Made by a program: the position numbers and the translations under genes. The notes beneath the pieces were generated by a model. That model did no database searches. It saw nothing but the letters and a program-made list of their open reading frames with translations, and had not been told where the DNA came from. Shown here in pieces: positions 21,998-34,800 of a stretch of 64,000 nucleotides of DNA. Source of the stretch: Aspidapion aeneum (Eukaryota > Arthropoda > Insecta > Coleoptera > Brentidae); the NCBI GenBank assembly GCA_963576565.1, contig OY755046.1, positions 63,771,379 to 63,835,378 of the forward strand, given 5' to 3'. Position 1 is the stretch's first letter; each line of letters begins with the position of its first letter.

Positions 21998-22253
21998 GCA
22001 TAGGTAGAAAGTATTAGTTGATATTAATTTATATTTAGAAAAAACTAGAATTTGTTGTATGTACAAATAAGGGACTGATAAAATACTTTTGCTCAATTTT
22101 TTGGGCCATATTATTAGGTTTAGACGTTTCAACAATAGGTCAAGTTAAACCATATTATTTTGGGTTTGAATAATTTTTGGATAGGTGATAAATTATTCTT
22201 AGTGATTGTATTTTTAGTTTTAAATAATTTTTTTTTTGTATTTTTTTCTAAAT

Positions 22254-22259
22254 AATAAA
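22254..22259 (+). promoter_or_regulatory. Candidate FAR polyadenylation signal
   Basis: AATAAA about 260 nt after the stop, followed by a T-rich stretch. It is the first canonical hexamer on the + strand after the stop that I find. Confidence 0.5.
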
Positions 22260-22794
22260 CCAAATATTTTTTTGCGATACTTGAAGTCCTTTATTTAAAC
22301 TTTTATTCTTTTAGAAGTTCTATACAATTACTACTTACTTAAAATAAAATTATTAAAAGTCAGTTGTAAGACAACTTTTGATCAAGTGGGAAGTTTAAAA
22401 AAGAATCAAAATTTTGTGGTCACTTTCTTACCTATGTCAAATGGTCTTGATCTCTTAATATCGTTTCTGGTAAATAAAAACTGACTATACCTATGTCCTA
22501 GACTAATCATACTAACAAGACTACCTTAATTGATAATATTAATTAGATTCTAAATATTGGTAAGATTTTTGGCATTTGGCACATCAATTCAACTTGAGAT
22601 TCATAATGGTTCAAATTAATTTAATAGAAACATAATTTCTTAAATACTAAACATTATTTTTTACGACCTATTAGTTCATGGAAGTGTGCAGAAAGGGTTT
22701 GGCACCGTTCAAAGATTAATTAAAAGTCAAGTAAAAGCCATAAGAACATCAAAAAATGGGTCCTAAACAATGACAAAGTCAAGTGTTTGGTATA
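22260..22794. other. Intergenic AT-rich spacer
   Basis: No gene or clear repeat seen between the FAR 3' end and the palindrome. Confidence 0.35.
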
Positions 22795-23175
22795 CTAAGT
22801 AATCATAACAAAAACATTCCATGTATAAAAAAGCCAAGTACGCAAAAGTGATATTCCGTGAAAAGAATTGAGATAAAAGTAAAGCCAAGTTCTCCAATAC
22901 AAATTTCGAAATGAATGGTTCTTACTAGTTTGAAAATGTTTTTTTAAAGTTTGCTATTCCAGCCAAACTTCTTTACGTTCAATTTAGCACTGAGTTGTAT
23001 GTATGAGTCATTTGCAGCCGTAATAGCCAAGTTTAGAAAAATATTTCCAAACTAGTAAGAACCATTCATTTTGAAATTTGTATTGGAGAACTTGGCTTTA
23101 CTTTTATCTCAATTCTTTTTACGGAATACCACTTTCGCGTACTTGGCTTTTTTTTACATTAAATGTTTTTGTTAT
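22795..23175. mobile_element. Long palindromic MITE
   Basis: Two arms of about 165 bp (22800-22955 and 23035-23175) are near-perfect inverted copies, for example CCAAGTTCTCCAATACAAAT with its complement, around a loop of about 70 bp. Ends read ATCATAACAAAAACATT / AATGTTTTTGTTATGAT. A transcript would form a long hairpin. Confidence 0.8.
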
Positions 23176-23369
23176 GATTTTACTGCTTTTTTAAAGGATT
23201 TGGATAATATTTAAGTTTTAAAGTAGTAAAATATGCGGGATATTGTTCAAAACTTTTGCAATGCCTTATTAAAAATGTTGAGGTTTTTTTATATTTTCCT
23301 ATGGTTTTGTCATAGTTCCTATCAGCCTTCTAAAACTCAGCTTCCTATGTATTCCTGGAATTAGGCAAT

Positions 23370-23790
23370 GAAAATTTTACATAACTTTACATTTATAGGG
23401 GAGGAAAGTAAATCAAAATTTTGGTGTTTTAAAATTTTTTCCTATAGTTTTATCATAGTTCCTATCAGTCTTCCAAAGCTCAGCTCTCTAGCGTTTCTGG
23501 AAGTGCACAATGCTAATTTACATAACTTTACATTTATAGGGGAGGGAAGTTAATTAAACTTTGGGGTTTTTCAATTTTTTTCTATAGTTTTATCATAGTT
23601 ACTATCGGCTTTCCAAAGCTCAGCTCTCTAGCGTGTTCGGAAGTATGGGCAATGTTACTTTTACATTACTTTACATTTATAGGGGAGCAAAGTAAATTAT
23701 AATTTTGGGGTTTTTAAATTTTTTTCTATAGTTTTATCATATTTCCTATCAGTCTGCGATTTCTGGAAGTGGGCAATAATTTGAGATTCG
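23370..23790. repeat. About 142-bp tandem repeat, three units
   Basis: TTACATAACTTTACATTTAT recurs at 23377, 23518 and (one change) 23661. Each is followed by GGGGAGG-AAGT and a CTATAGTTTTATCATAG block. Confidence 0.8.
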
Positions 23791-24314
23791 TTGCTAATTC
23801 CGAAGTAGAGTTTTAGAGAAGTCAAATATCGGCTGAAATGTTTCAAGAAAAGATGGTACGGCGCGCGAACTTGGCGAGGCACTGCCGTGCCCTCAGATCA
23901 ACCTGATTTTTTTTAAAGAACGTTTGTAAATTTTAGATAAATATAATTACCCCCTTATAACTAGAATAAATTTATTTTGGCTCATTTTTTGTGGGTTTTA
24001 TAGGTTTTTTCCAATCTTTATTGTTTTAGAAACGGTTTTCTTTTTCGACTCGTTACAATCATATTTTAATTTATTTTCATTCTTGTTTGGAGCCCAAACT
24101 TTTTTGTGTGATCAAGCTCGGATTTGAGGGGAGGGAGAAACGTTGTAATTACCCCCCTCTCTAGAAAAAATAATAATTATCTTTACCCTTCCTAGATTTT
24201 CGCACAGATCCGCGCTTCTGTCTTGCGATATTGTGATGCTGTTGTAGGTTGGTGATAAATTTTCGAAAATCTATTACAGAACTAATGATTCATTTTTTAT
24301 TTATTTATTAGGGG
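23791..24314. other. Intergenic spacer
   Basis: Contains one GC-rich patch (GGTACGGCGCGCGAACTTGG at 23852) of unknown nature. No gene seen. Confidence 0.3.
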
Positions 24315-26409
24315 AAGGTTGCCTATATTAGACCAGTGTCCAGTTTTTTTTGGGCTTGGATTCTAGAAAAGGCAAATAAACGGTTCTGATATTACATGTT
24401 TAAATACTTTTACATATCTTGCCCCCTACCCCTACATGAATTGTTATATATAATATAGAAATAATATTATTCAATTAAAAAAAACTCCAAATTGAAACAT
24501 AAAGTTCCTTGATTATGTCACCATTTTTTGTGAGAGAATTCAGAAACAAATCCATAATCAAACAATAAATAAATAAAGCTTATTTATTTGTTAAAATGTA
24601 ATAAAAGTGGACAAGGAGATATTTCTTAGCTGTGTCGATTAGTGGTTAGTTGCAAGATCACCCGTGGTGGGTGATTTAATATGGAAACCGGTTCAATTTA
24701 GAAACTGACTCAATATAGAACCGGTTCATTATAGAAACCGGTTCAGTATAGGAGCCGGGTCAATATAGGAGCCGGTTCAATATAGGAACCGGTTCATATA
24801 TCTTGCCCAATACCCCTACATGAATTGTTAGATATAATATAGAAATAATATAATTCAATTAAAAAAAACTCCAAATTGAAACATAAAGTTCCTTAACTAT
24901 GTCACCATTTTTGTGAGAGAATTCAGAAACAAATCCATAATCAAACAATAAATAAATAAAGCTTATTTAATTGTTAAAACATAATAAAAGTGGGCAAGGA
25001 GATATTTCTTAGCTGTGTCAATTAGTGGTTAGTTGCAAGATCACCCGTGGTGGGTGATTTAATATAGAAACCGGTTCAATTTAGGAACTGACTCAATATA
25101 GAACCGGTTCATTATAGAAACCGATTCAATATAGGAGCCGGGTCAATATAGGAGCCGGTTCAATATAGGAACCGGTTCATATATCTTGCCCAATACCCCT
25201 ACATGAATTGTTAGATATAATATAGAAATAATATAATTCAATTAAAAAAACTCCAAATTGAAACATAAAGTTCCTTAACTATGTCACCATTTTTGTGAGA
25301 GAATTCAGAAACAAATCCATAATCAAACAATAAATAAATAAAGCTTATTTAATTGTTAAAACATAATAAAAGTGGGCAAGGAGATATTTCTTAGCTGTGT
25401 CAATTAGTGGTTAGTTGCAAGATCACCCGTGGTGGGTGATTTAATATAGGAACCGGTTCAATTTAGGAACTGACTCAATATAGAACCGGTTCATTATAGA
25501 AACCGGTTCAATATAGGAGCCGGGTCAATATAGGAGCCGGTTCAATATAGGAACCGGTTCATATATCTTGCCCAATACCCCTACATGAATTGTTAGATAT
25601 AATATAGAAATAATATAATTCAATTCAAAAAAACTCCAAATTGAAACATAAAGTTCCTTAATTATGTCACCATTTTTGTGAGAGAATTCAGAAACAAATC
25701 CATAATCAAACAATAAATAAATAAAGCTTATTTATTTGTTAAAATGTAATAAAAGTGGACAAGGAGATATTTCTTAGCTGTGTCGATTAGTGGTTAATTG
25801 CAAGATCACCCGTGGTGGGTGATTTAATATAGAAACCGGTTCAATTTAGAAACTGACTCAATATAGAACCGGTTCATTATAGAAACCGGTTCAATATAGG
25901 AGCCGGGTCAATATAGGAGCCGGTTCAATATAGGAACCGGTTCATATATCTTGCCCAATACCCCTACATGAATTATTAGATATAATATAGAAATAATATA
26001 ATTCAATTCAAAAAAACTCCAAATTGAAACATAAAGTTCCTTAACTATGTCACCATTTTTGTGAGAGAATTCAGAAACAAATCCATAATCAAACAATAAA
26101 TAAATAAAGCTTATTTATATGTTAAAACATAATAAAAGTGGGCAAGGAGATATTTCTTAGCTGTGTCAATTAGTGGTTAGTTGCAAGGTCACCCGTGGTG
26201 GGTGATTTAATATAGAAACCGGTTCAATTTAGGAACTGACTAAATATAGAACCGGTTCATTATAGAAACCGGTTCAATATAGGAACCGGTTCAATATAGG
26301 AACCGGTTCAATACAGGAACCGGTTTAATATAGGAACCTGTTCAATATAGGAACCGGTTCAATATAGGAACTGGTTCAAGATACGAACCGGTTCAATATA
26401 GGCAACCTT
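24315..26409. repeat. 383-bp satellite array, five units, bounded by inverted repeats
   Basis: The landmark ATATCTTGCC starts at 24414, 24798, 25181, 25563 and 25946, giving periods of 384, 383, 382 and 383. Each unit contains the hairpin ATCACCCGTGGTGGGTGAT and several ACCGGTTCAATATAGG sub-repeats; the last unit decays into a run of these 16-17-mers (26270-26400). AAGGTTGCCTATATT at 24315 and its inverse at 26394-26409 bracket the array, so it may be the core of a TIR element. Repeated open frames on the - strand are by-products. Confidence 0.9.
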
Positions 26410-28470
26410 TCTCTATTCTTATTAGGAAAAATTACAATTCCGCAACACCCCGATCTAACTATTCTAGATATTAAATTGTTTACTCTATAATACGTCCGAC
26501 ACACAGGGGGAATGTACAAATGTATGCCCGAACGTACTTTAACTTACATTGTAATTTTTTTAATACTAATTTAGTCCTAGTAGTTTAATCTTTGGTTTTT
26601 GTAATTTCTTTTCAAAGATTTACCGTTTGTTGGTAAATCTTCTTTTGAAAAATGCGAAAATTAATTTCAAAATTTAACGTAAATTTGCTTATTGCTAAGA
26701 TTCTACACTGAGAAAAAACTTTATTAAAAATTAAATTTCTTTATTACAAAAAAAGTAGTTTGTTATAATTGAGTTTTGTAAAATGTAAATTGTTTAATTG
26801 CCACAATAAAAATTTTAGAAAATTTGAAATATTTTTTAATTTTCTAAAATTATATGTTTTTTTATTTTAATTAAATTTTCAAATTTATTAGTAATCGTAA
26901 AGACATTATTTTAGATCTGACAATAGGGACCTTTGGCATGTCATGTTCGCATTTTTTACTTATCCCTTATTTGAGGCTTGCGCAGTTATTAAAGGATAAT
27001 GTTTGACCTTACTTGTGTTCGAATAACGCAGGCTACTACTTCTTTTATTTGGAGACAGTGTTGCCGCGCATATAACGTAATGACAAAATGCAATGTAAAT
27101 TCAAAACATTTTTGATATCAGACAATTTATTTTAAGAGCTAACAATGCGGGGTAATTTGCAGATTTATTTTTATGCCACTTATTATTGATAATTATTTTT
27201 TATAAAAACTAGATTGTTTGGCAACAGTGTTCACCAACTAACCAAAAGTCATCAATTTTTTGTGAAGTGTGTAGAAAAAAGAAGAAGTCCACAGATGTAA
27301 TCCTATATTTTTCTGGTGGTTATTCACTGGTATTGGTTTCTCAGTTTTTCCCAAGTTGTTTTTAGAACTTTTTAATACAAACTCAAAACAGACTTTTGAC
27401 AGATAAATAAAGGATAACAAAAATAAGGTAAATAAAAAATGTGTCAGCAAAAGGTACAGGTCAATATTGCCCTTTTAAATATCATGTGACATCTGTCATT
27501 TGATGTCACATTAAAAAATAAGAAAGTTAGCTCAAAGAGTGCGTCCAAAAGGTTCCTAATGACACAGAATATTTTAACTTTAATCTTAAGTGAAGTTTTT
27601 TCTCGGTGTAAATTAATTTATAAAATCTATACTGAGTAAGGATATACTTACTACTCTTAAGCTTTAATTTTATATTTTTATGCACAGCTTCATCTCTTAA
27701 AATCTAATAAATTTTTCTCAATATTTTAACACATTTAGCTTTTTTGTGTCCTTTTCTATACACGAAAAATCGGCAAAAAAATTAATTTTGACCTTTTTTG
27801 TTTTCAAACATATTTTTTTTCATAAAAATACATACTTAAAATAATATGCTAAACATGTAGGTTTTGAAATTTCTGTATTATATACCAATGAAATGTTATA
27901 TTCTAAACACACATTTTAAGTTATAAACTTAGTAAGTATATTATTATTATATAAAATATAATATCTTACTGGGTTTTAGTATATGGGGAGCTGCCAAAAG
28001 TGACGAAGGGCCACATTTTACAAACTCTACTTAAAATAGAGTCAAATGTAGCCCCAAAAAATTGACAAAACAAGTTAAAACTAACCAAAAATCACTAGCT
28101 TGTACTATCTAACTGCTAACGTAAATCTATGACCTTACTTATAGGGGAGAAAGGAGCCATTCTAAAATAAATGAATAGGTCAATTTTTACCCAGACGGTT
28201 TCTGAAACATTCCGGGTACTGGTTCAAATTAGAAATTTTTTTAAAGAAACATTTGTTTTCTGTAAAAATTATGTTCATGGAGTCACTTTTATGTTCGATC
28301 TACAGTCAAATTATCAGAAGATATCAGACGGTTGGAATTACCTACATGGTCGGTATTACCACACTCTCCCCTACGAACTTATTTACCTTTTTCTCATATC
28401 CATCTTGGTATCAATTTTTCTTATTCTGTTAACCTAACACAGCCTTATATCTTTAATTTTGTTTTTTAAT
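26410..28470. other. Intergenic region between two convergent genes
   Basis: AT-rich with no recognised repeat boundary. An 88-residue + strand frame (28171-28437) ends in a hydrophobic stretch but has no other sign of being a gene. Nothing else is supported. Confidence 0.35.
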
Positions 28471-28471
28471 A

Positions 28472-28477
28472 TTTATT
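28472..28477 (-). promoter_or_regulatory. Candidate LCLAT1 polyadenylation signal
   Basis: AATAAA on the - strand, 30 nt past the LCLAT1 stop codon. Confidence 0.55.
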
Positions 28478-28506
28478 GTAATACCTTTGTTTAAATATTT
28501 TGTTTT

Positions 28507-28870
28507 TTATTTGAAAATCCAATCTTTCATTTTCTGTTCCAAATTAAATAAAGACATTTCCAACGCGGGAAAGCCGTCGGTAAAAAAGTTCAAAGTTAAA
28601 AGAAAAATTGTGTGAATTGTAACAATATATCGAAATAAAGGTGATAGATATAACAAAAGCAAAGCTAGATAGGGTAGTACTGACCAAAACACTAACGCAA
28701 AAAATAATTCGATATTAAACAATCTTCCATTTTTTGGGTTGAGAACACGACCGTGTAAAAAATTGCCTGTTGTAAAAAATTCCTTCAAAGTTTTTTCTTT
28801 TTCCAACCATCTTTGTTCTAAGAAGTCTTTAAGACCATCTTCTGTTGTAGGAAGAGATTTCACTGGATAC
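28507..28870 (-). CDS. LCLAT1: LCLAT1 coding exon 6 (residues 254-374 and stop)
   Basis: Acceptor TTTTTTTAAG at 28871-28880. Reads YPVKSLPTTEDGLKDFLEQR, the C-terminal acyltransferase domain, two hydrophobic helices and a final MKDWIFK. A MITE ends only 15 nt upstream of the acceptor AG. Confidence 0.94.
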
Positions 28871-31800
28871 CTTAAAAAAATATGATACAGGCTGTTTCAC
28901 GAAAATCGAAACAGAGGCTTTTTTGGATATTTAGAGTGCGAATTTGCAGAAACGCTCGGACACGTCGATTTTGTTTGCGAGAGGGACACTTTTTGGCTTG
29001 AAATTTTTGTAGCACAAACCCCCTTCGAGGGGTATACTTTACCCCTATATTTTGAATAGGGAAAGTGGGTCTAGTGATACCTTGTTTTGAAGGCCTTTTG
29101 AATGTTCTTACAACCGTGTAAAAATTTCAAAAATATATCCATTAGTTTTTGAGATAATTGCCTTCAAACTTTCAAATTTAACATGGACTGATAAAATAAA
29201 AATTTAATAAAAATTTTATACTTTTCGGATTTATTTTTTATTTTATCATTTCATGTTAAATTTTAAAATTTAAAACAAATATCCCAGAAACTAATCGATG
29301 GATTTTCGAGCTTTTTACACGGTTGTAAAGTTATTCAAAAGAGCTTCAAAACAAGGTATCACTAGACCTACTTTCCCTATTCAAAATATAGGGGTAAAGT
29401 ATACCCTTCGAAGGGGGTTCGTGCTACAAAAATTTCAAGATAGCCAAAAAGTGCCCCCTTTGCAAACAAAATCGACGTGTCCAAGCGTTTCTCTAAATTC
29501 ACACTTTAAATACTCAAAAAGGGCTCTGTTTCGATGTTCGTGAAACAGGGTGTAAATCTGTTGCGCCCAAACATCGAAAACGCTCAATGAGCGAAAAAAA
29601 CGCCCACAACGCGTTCTGGACGGTGCCGAACGACCAAATACCGAAATGAGATAATTTTTCGCTTTGTGTCCGTTCTTGTTCCACGACGCGTCGTGGACAA
29701 TGCTCAAACGCGTTCTGGATGACTTAGAGAGCTCATAAACCGATCTTTCTTGCCTAGATTTGTCAGTGTGTTTCTAACTGCTTTTCGAGTAATGTTATGT
29801 ATATCTTATTGAGTGAAGTCGATACTATTGTAGCTAAAAACGATAATACGAGAGAGGTGTTTTGAAAAACTTTAAAATATCGTTGATAACAGCAATGATC
29901 GGAGTGATTATTTTACGAACGAGCGGTATGAAGAGATCGTTCGAGAAGTAAAAGAAGCGAACCGCTTGTAAGGTAGCAAAATGCCCTTGTTGCCCAAACA
30001 ATATAGAAGACGAAAGAGATATGATATCATAACAATTCGGGAATATGAAAAGTTAATTGAAAAGCCCAAAGGAACACAGGATGGAAATTTTCAATATTAC
30101 TGAAAAACGGCATGGCATTATTGAAGCTGCTCATATGGCAACTGAATACAAACGAACAAGAGGTATGTTACTTACAAGCTATTTCTATAAAATATGGGTG
30201 TACCCAACAAACATCAAAAAAAAAAATGCTTTTTTTCTAAAGTCAAAGCTTTAGCTCTTTCGTCTGGATCAAAACAAGGATTTATCACGTGCCATTGTAA
30301 GCGTTATTGTAATACAAAAAAGTGCACTTGCAGGGCCAATGAGTTGTTGTGCAATTCTAAATGCCACAATAATAGTGCCTGCAAAAGCCTACAATAAAAA
30401 TTTTGAAATTTTCAGTTATTCTGTAAATTTACTTAACATATTAAAAGCATGGTCGGTTTATGAGGTTTCTAAATCATCCAGAACGCGTCGTGGCCGTTTG
30501 AGCATTGTTCACGACGCGTCGTGGTCAACAAAAACGGACACTCAGCGAAAAATTATGTCATTGCGGTATTTGGTCGTTCGGCACTGTCCAGAACGCGTTG
30601 CGGTCGTTTTTTTCGCTCAATCAAGGCCAACACAAAAATAGAGGCCACGACCCTGAAAAAATCAGCTGTTCTCCCGGGGCTGAATTTTACATTGGGTCTT
30701 ATGGGAGGTCAGATGTTTTTTCATGATATTTTCAAAATGGCACTACAGATTTCCGCAAAATTTCAGTGAAATATGCTCAGACACATTGAGTTGTATAACG
30801 CCCTAAAAGGGCGTTAGGGACGGAAAGACAAGGCATTTTTTATTGACCCTATCCAATTTGGTTCCTATGGTCGGGTATTTCTTTTACAATAAAAACAGAG
30901 ATAGACATTATTGAACATGTGAAACGAACAAAGATAGGGTGATTTTGCATGCTAATAATACCCTAGATAATATAAGGGTACTTTTATCTCTTTCACACTG
31001 ACGGCATAAGTGCGACAGAAAAGCAGCTGGCTACCTTTAATCCACCTGCCGTATTTTGAGTGATTCTACCTGTTAGTCCGTGTATACAGGGAAAACTGAT
31101 AGACAATGTTGTCTAAGTACGAAAATGATTTTTTTTGAATTTTGTGCGGGAATATTACAAAAAGAAATCTTAAAACGTTTAAAAACAAGTTTAGAAGTAA
31201 CTATTTGAGTTTAAACATGGTCCAAAATTGTTTTTTGTGCAAAAGAAGAAAAAAAATCCATAAAAAAACAACATTTCATGGGTAAGTCGTCTTGACGGAT
31301 AGTTTTTCCTAAAACACGAGAAAGTTCAGTAGCGTCACGATAGATAGTTTTTTCTGCGACCGTGCGATTTTACCCTCACACATTTTGATTCAGAAAGTGT
31401 CACTTCCCCGCACTTTTTTTTGCATTGCATAAAAATTAACAAAAAGTATTTGATTTTCTTAAAAATGATTTCTTTTTAAATTCTTACATACCGATTTTTA
31501 TCCAGTTGTTTTTGTTTTTTCGAACCAAACTTTTGACATGTCACGGTCGAGTTTCATACATCTTGATGAATTGTTACACACACTGATCTATGTTTTTATA
31601 AATTTCGATAAATTTAATGTTTTTTGCGGACTTTACAGTAATTTTAAGTTAAATTTTGGTCTTTCATCGCGAAAGTATATATTTATTATTATATGACCAC
31701 CGCGACCGGTCTACAGGCCGGTATCATATGTTTATGTCCTTCTAATGTCACTTGACTATCATGCTGTCTTACTTAATAAGGTCACTTAGTTTAATTAATA

Positions 31801-34800
31801 ATTTTGTCCTACATAATATAAAAGAAGAATAGAAACTAACAAAAAATTTGTGACACTTCGATTACCCATTTTCTTTGATTGCGATGGATTAGGGTGACCA
31901 GATTACGGTTTATTAGGCTGCCCAGAGTGCGCAAAAAATGATTTTGAAAAATTTCCCTAAAAAAATTGAAGACCAAACACTCACTCGCCACTCAATGTTT
32001 ATGGTCGCATACACTAATCCTAACTCGATTTCCGACGATTATGGACAATGGTTACCCCCTGGACATAAACCTAACAACTTTTACTATATTTATTAACAAT
32101 AGGTAGGTTAGGTTTGGTTAGGTTGGGTTAGGTTGGGTTAGGTTGGGTTAGGTTGGGTTAGGTTGGGCTGGGTTGGGTTAGGTTGGGTTAGGTTGGGTTA
32201 GGTTGGGTTAGGTTGGGTTAGGTTGGGTTAGGTTGGGTTAGGTTGGGTTAGGTTGGGTTAGGTTGGGTTAGGTTGGGTTAGGTTGGGTTAGGTTGGGTTA
32301 GGTTGGGTTAGGTTGGGTTAGGTTGGGTTAGGTTGGGTTAGGTTGGGTTAGGTTGGGTTAGGTTGGGTTAGGTTGGGTTAGGTTGGGTTAGGTTGGGTTA
32401 GGTTGGGTTAGGTTGGGTTAGGTTGGGTTAGGTTGGGTTAGGTTGGGTTAGGTTGGGTTAGGTTGGGTTAGGTTTGGTTAGGTTGGGTTAGGTTGGGTTA
32501 GGTTGGGTTAGGTTGGGTTAGGTTGGGTTAGGTTGGGTTAGGTTGGGTTAGGTTGGGTTAGGTTGGGTTAGGTTGGGTTAGGTTGGGTTAGGTTGGGTTA
32601 GGTTGGGTTAGGTTGGGTTAGGTTGGGTTAGGTTGGGTTAGGTTGGGTTAGGTTGGGTTAGGTTGGGTTAGGTTGGTTCAGTTTGAGTATGTTCGGTTAG
32701 GTTCCGCTAGGATTGTTTAGGTTAGGTTTAGCTATATTCGGTTAGGTTCGGTTCAGTTTAAGCAAATCGAACCGAACCAAACCGAACCGTTAGATTTGGT
32801 TTGATTTGGTTCATTTCGATACGGATGGGTTCAGTTTGCTTTTGTTCAGTTAGACCTTCGATAAATTTTAAAAAAGTAAATAATTATTAATTTTTAGTGT
32901 TTTAAGGAATAAAAATTGATATAATGTTCAATTAAACTAATTTTTATTTGTAAAAATGTAGGAATCATAATTTTCTTGATTTTGTTTTGAATTTCATGCT
33001 TTTTTAAAAATTGTGCATTTTCATAAAAGGACCAAAAAAACTGACCCGATTTCGATCAGTGACCTTAGTTATTTCAAGTTTTTGTTGACAGCTGATAGAC
33101 GTCAGGGACCGTTTTGTTTCAGTTTGAAATGAGAAAATGCTTCTTTTGTAGCAATTTGTATGGGTTTTAATGGGGTTTTAAGAATGTTTCAATTTCAATT
33201 TTTTTAACAAAATCAACGATAGTCCGCAATTTTTTTTTTAGAAATCACTATAAAATGGTCTAAAATTATCATTTTTCAAAAAACTTCGTAGTTTTAAGAA
33301 AGGTGGTAAAACGTACCAGACCCCTGAAATGTGTTGCAGTCTAGGACAACTGGGCGCCGCCAACTCGACGCCACCAACTGGGCGGCAGGCCAACTGGGCG
33401 CCGGGCCAACTTGACGCCGAGCCAACTGGGCGCCGGACTAAAATATTTTTTCTTGATAAAATGTGCAGATGAAAAACAAACTTAAAAAAATTAAAGTTGC
33501 GGATCCAAAATGGCGGACTTCTTATTTATGCATCGATATGTATCGAATATGGAACTTGGCGGTGTTTCAAGTCGCAGAACACTACACCTACCAAATTTCA
33601 ACACTCGACTTAATAGATGTTGAAAGTTTTGTATAAATAACATATTTATTTTGTTTTTATCTGCACATTTTATCGAAAAAAAAATAGTCCGGCGCTGAGT
33701 TGGCCCGGCGCCCATTAGGCCCGGCGTGGCGCCCTGTTGGCGGCGCCGAGTTGGCTCGGCGCCCGGTTGTCCCATTCCGAATTGAAATTTTTAGTTTAGT
33801 TAGTCCACCCAAGAAAAGAAGAGTTGAAGAAGACCCTTGTTCAAAGAAAGAAAATATTTTACCTGGAAGGTACAACATTTGTAAAGTTCTAAGATGAAAA
33901 CAATAATTTTAATACATCCACTGCACTTAGCATGCTTAGAAATTCTTTTTACTCTTTTTTTTTTACTGAAGAGAATTTTGTAAACACACACAAGTAAGTA
34001 TTCATGAATTATTTATTATTCAAGCAGAAAATTGTTGATAAAAAAATTCTAGTGGAATTCAAAATTTTTATTTTGCGCCGCCACTGCCCTTTTTTATCCA
34101 AGACAAGCAAATAGAATATTTTTGCGATGTTGCATGTTTCCGGACTCACCAAACCGAAATTCTATTTTCATCCCTATTTTGCTCATTAAATTCTTACTTG
34201 TATTTGGTCAATTGCGATAAAAGCTTGATATAATGGCAATTTTGGCCCATGCCGGGTCTACCCGTAGGGTATAGAAGTCAATGCTCAGACACCATCCCGA
34301 TATTCCACCAAAGGTTTGTAAGGAAGCAACATGATTAAAAGGTTAAAATCTTCAAGATTTAGCATTCCTTATTTTGAATTCAAATTACCCGCCATGTACG
34401 ACATGCCAACTGTTATATTTGACATGTATTTGACTTTGTCATATGTGATTGTCACATTCGCTTCTGCTTTAAACTTAATTTTTGTGTGAGCTTATGAAGC
34501 GGCTATGAAAAATTAGGGCTTACTATACATTTAAAAAAAATTGTTCTGCCAGAATAAAGTAAAAACAATCTGAAAAACGGCTTTATTTAAAAAAAAATCA
34601 AATATCCATGAACCGTCATTCCAACTTCAATATTTTAAAGACAATCAGCTGTGTCGTAACGTGAACATCAAAAAAAAAATCAGCCCCGGATGTGACGTCA
34701 ACAAAGTGGAGGATCGTGGCCCGTCCATTTTGATAGCCCTGGCTCAATGAGCGTGTTCGATGTTTGGGCGTAACACAGCGTTGCCACCTCTACCGATTTT

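Larger units (their letters stand above)
30624..34746. mobile_element. 4.1-kb TIR element (hAT- or P-like) inserted in the Ginger-like element
   Basis: The left end CAAGGCCAACACAAAAATAG and the inverted right end CAGGGCTATCAAAATGGACG are similar. The flanking CGCTCAAT / GGCTCAAT is a 7-8-bp target duplication. It carries the telomere-like array, the GC-rich foldback and long AT-rich spacers, with no intact transposase. Short frames near 33785-33897 (SPPKKRRVEEDP) are of unknown meaning. Confidence 0.6.

Noticed and set aside
25525..26096. Two near-identical 62-residue frames on the - strand
   Set aside because: Same position in consecutive 383-bp satellite units; a repeat by-product.
28171..28437. 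88-residue + strand frame with a hydrophobic C-terminus
   Set aside because: AT-rich, no homology that I recognise, no splice or transcript signal, lies just past the end of LCLAT1. Kept as spacer.
33700..33897. Frame with PKKRRVE, like a nuclear localisation signal
   Set aside because: A short basic motif alone is not evidence; the first half of the frame is the GC-rich foldback arm.
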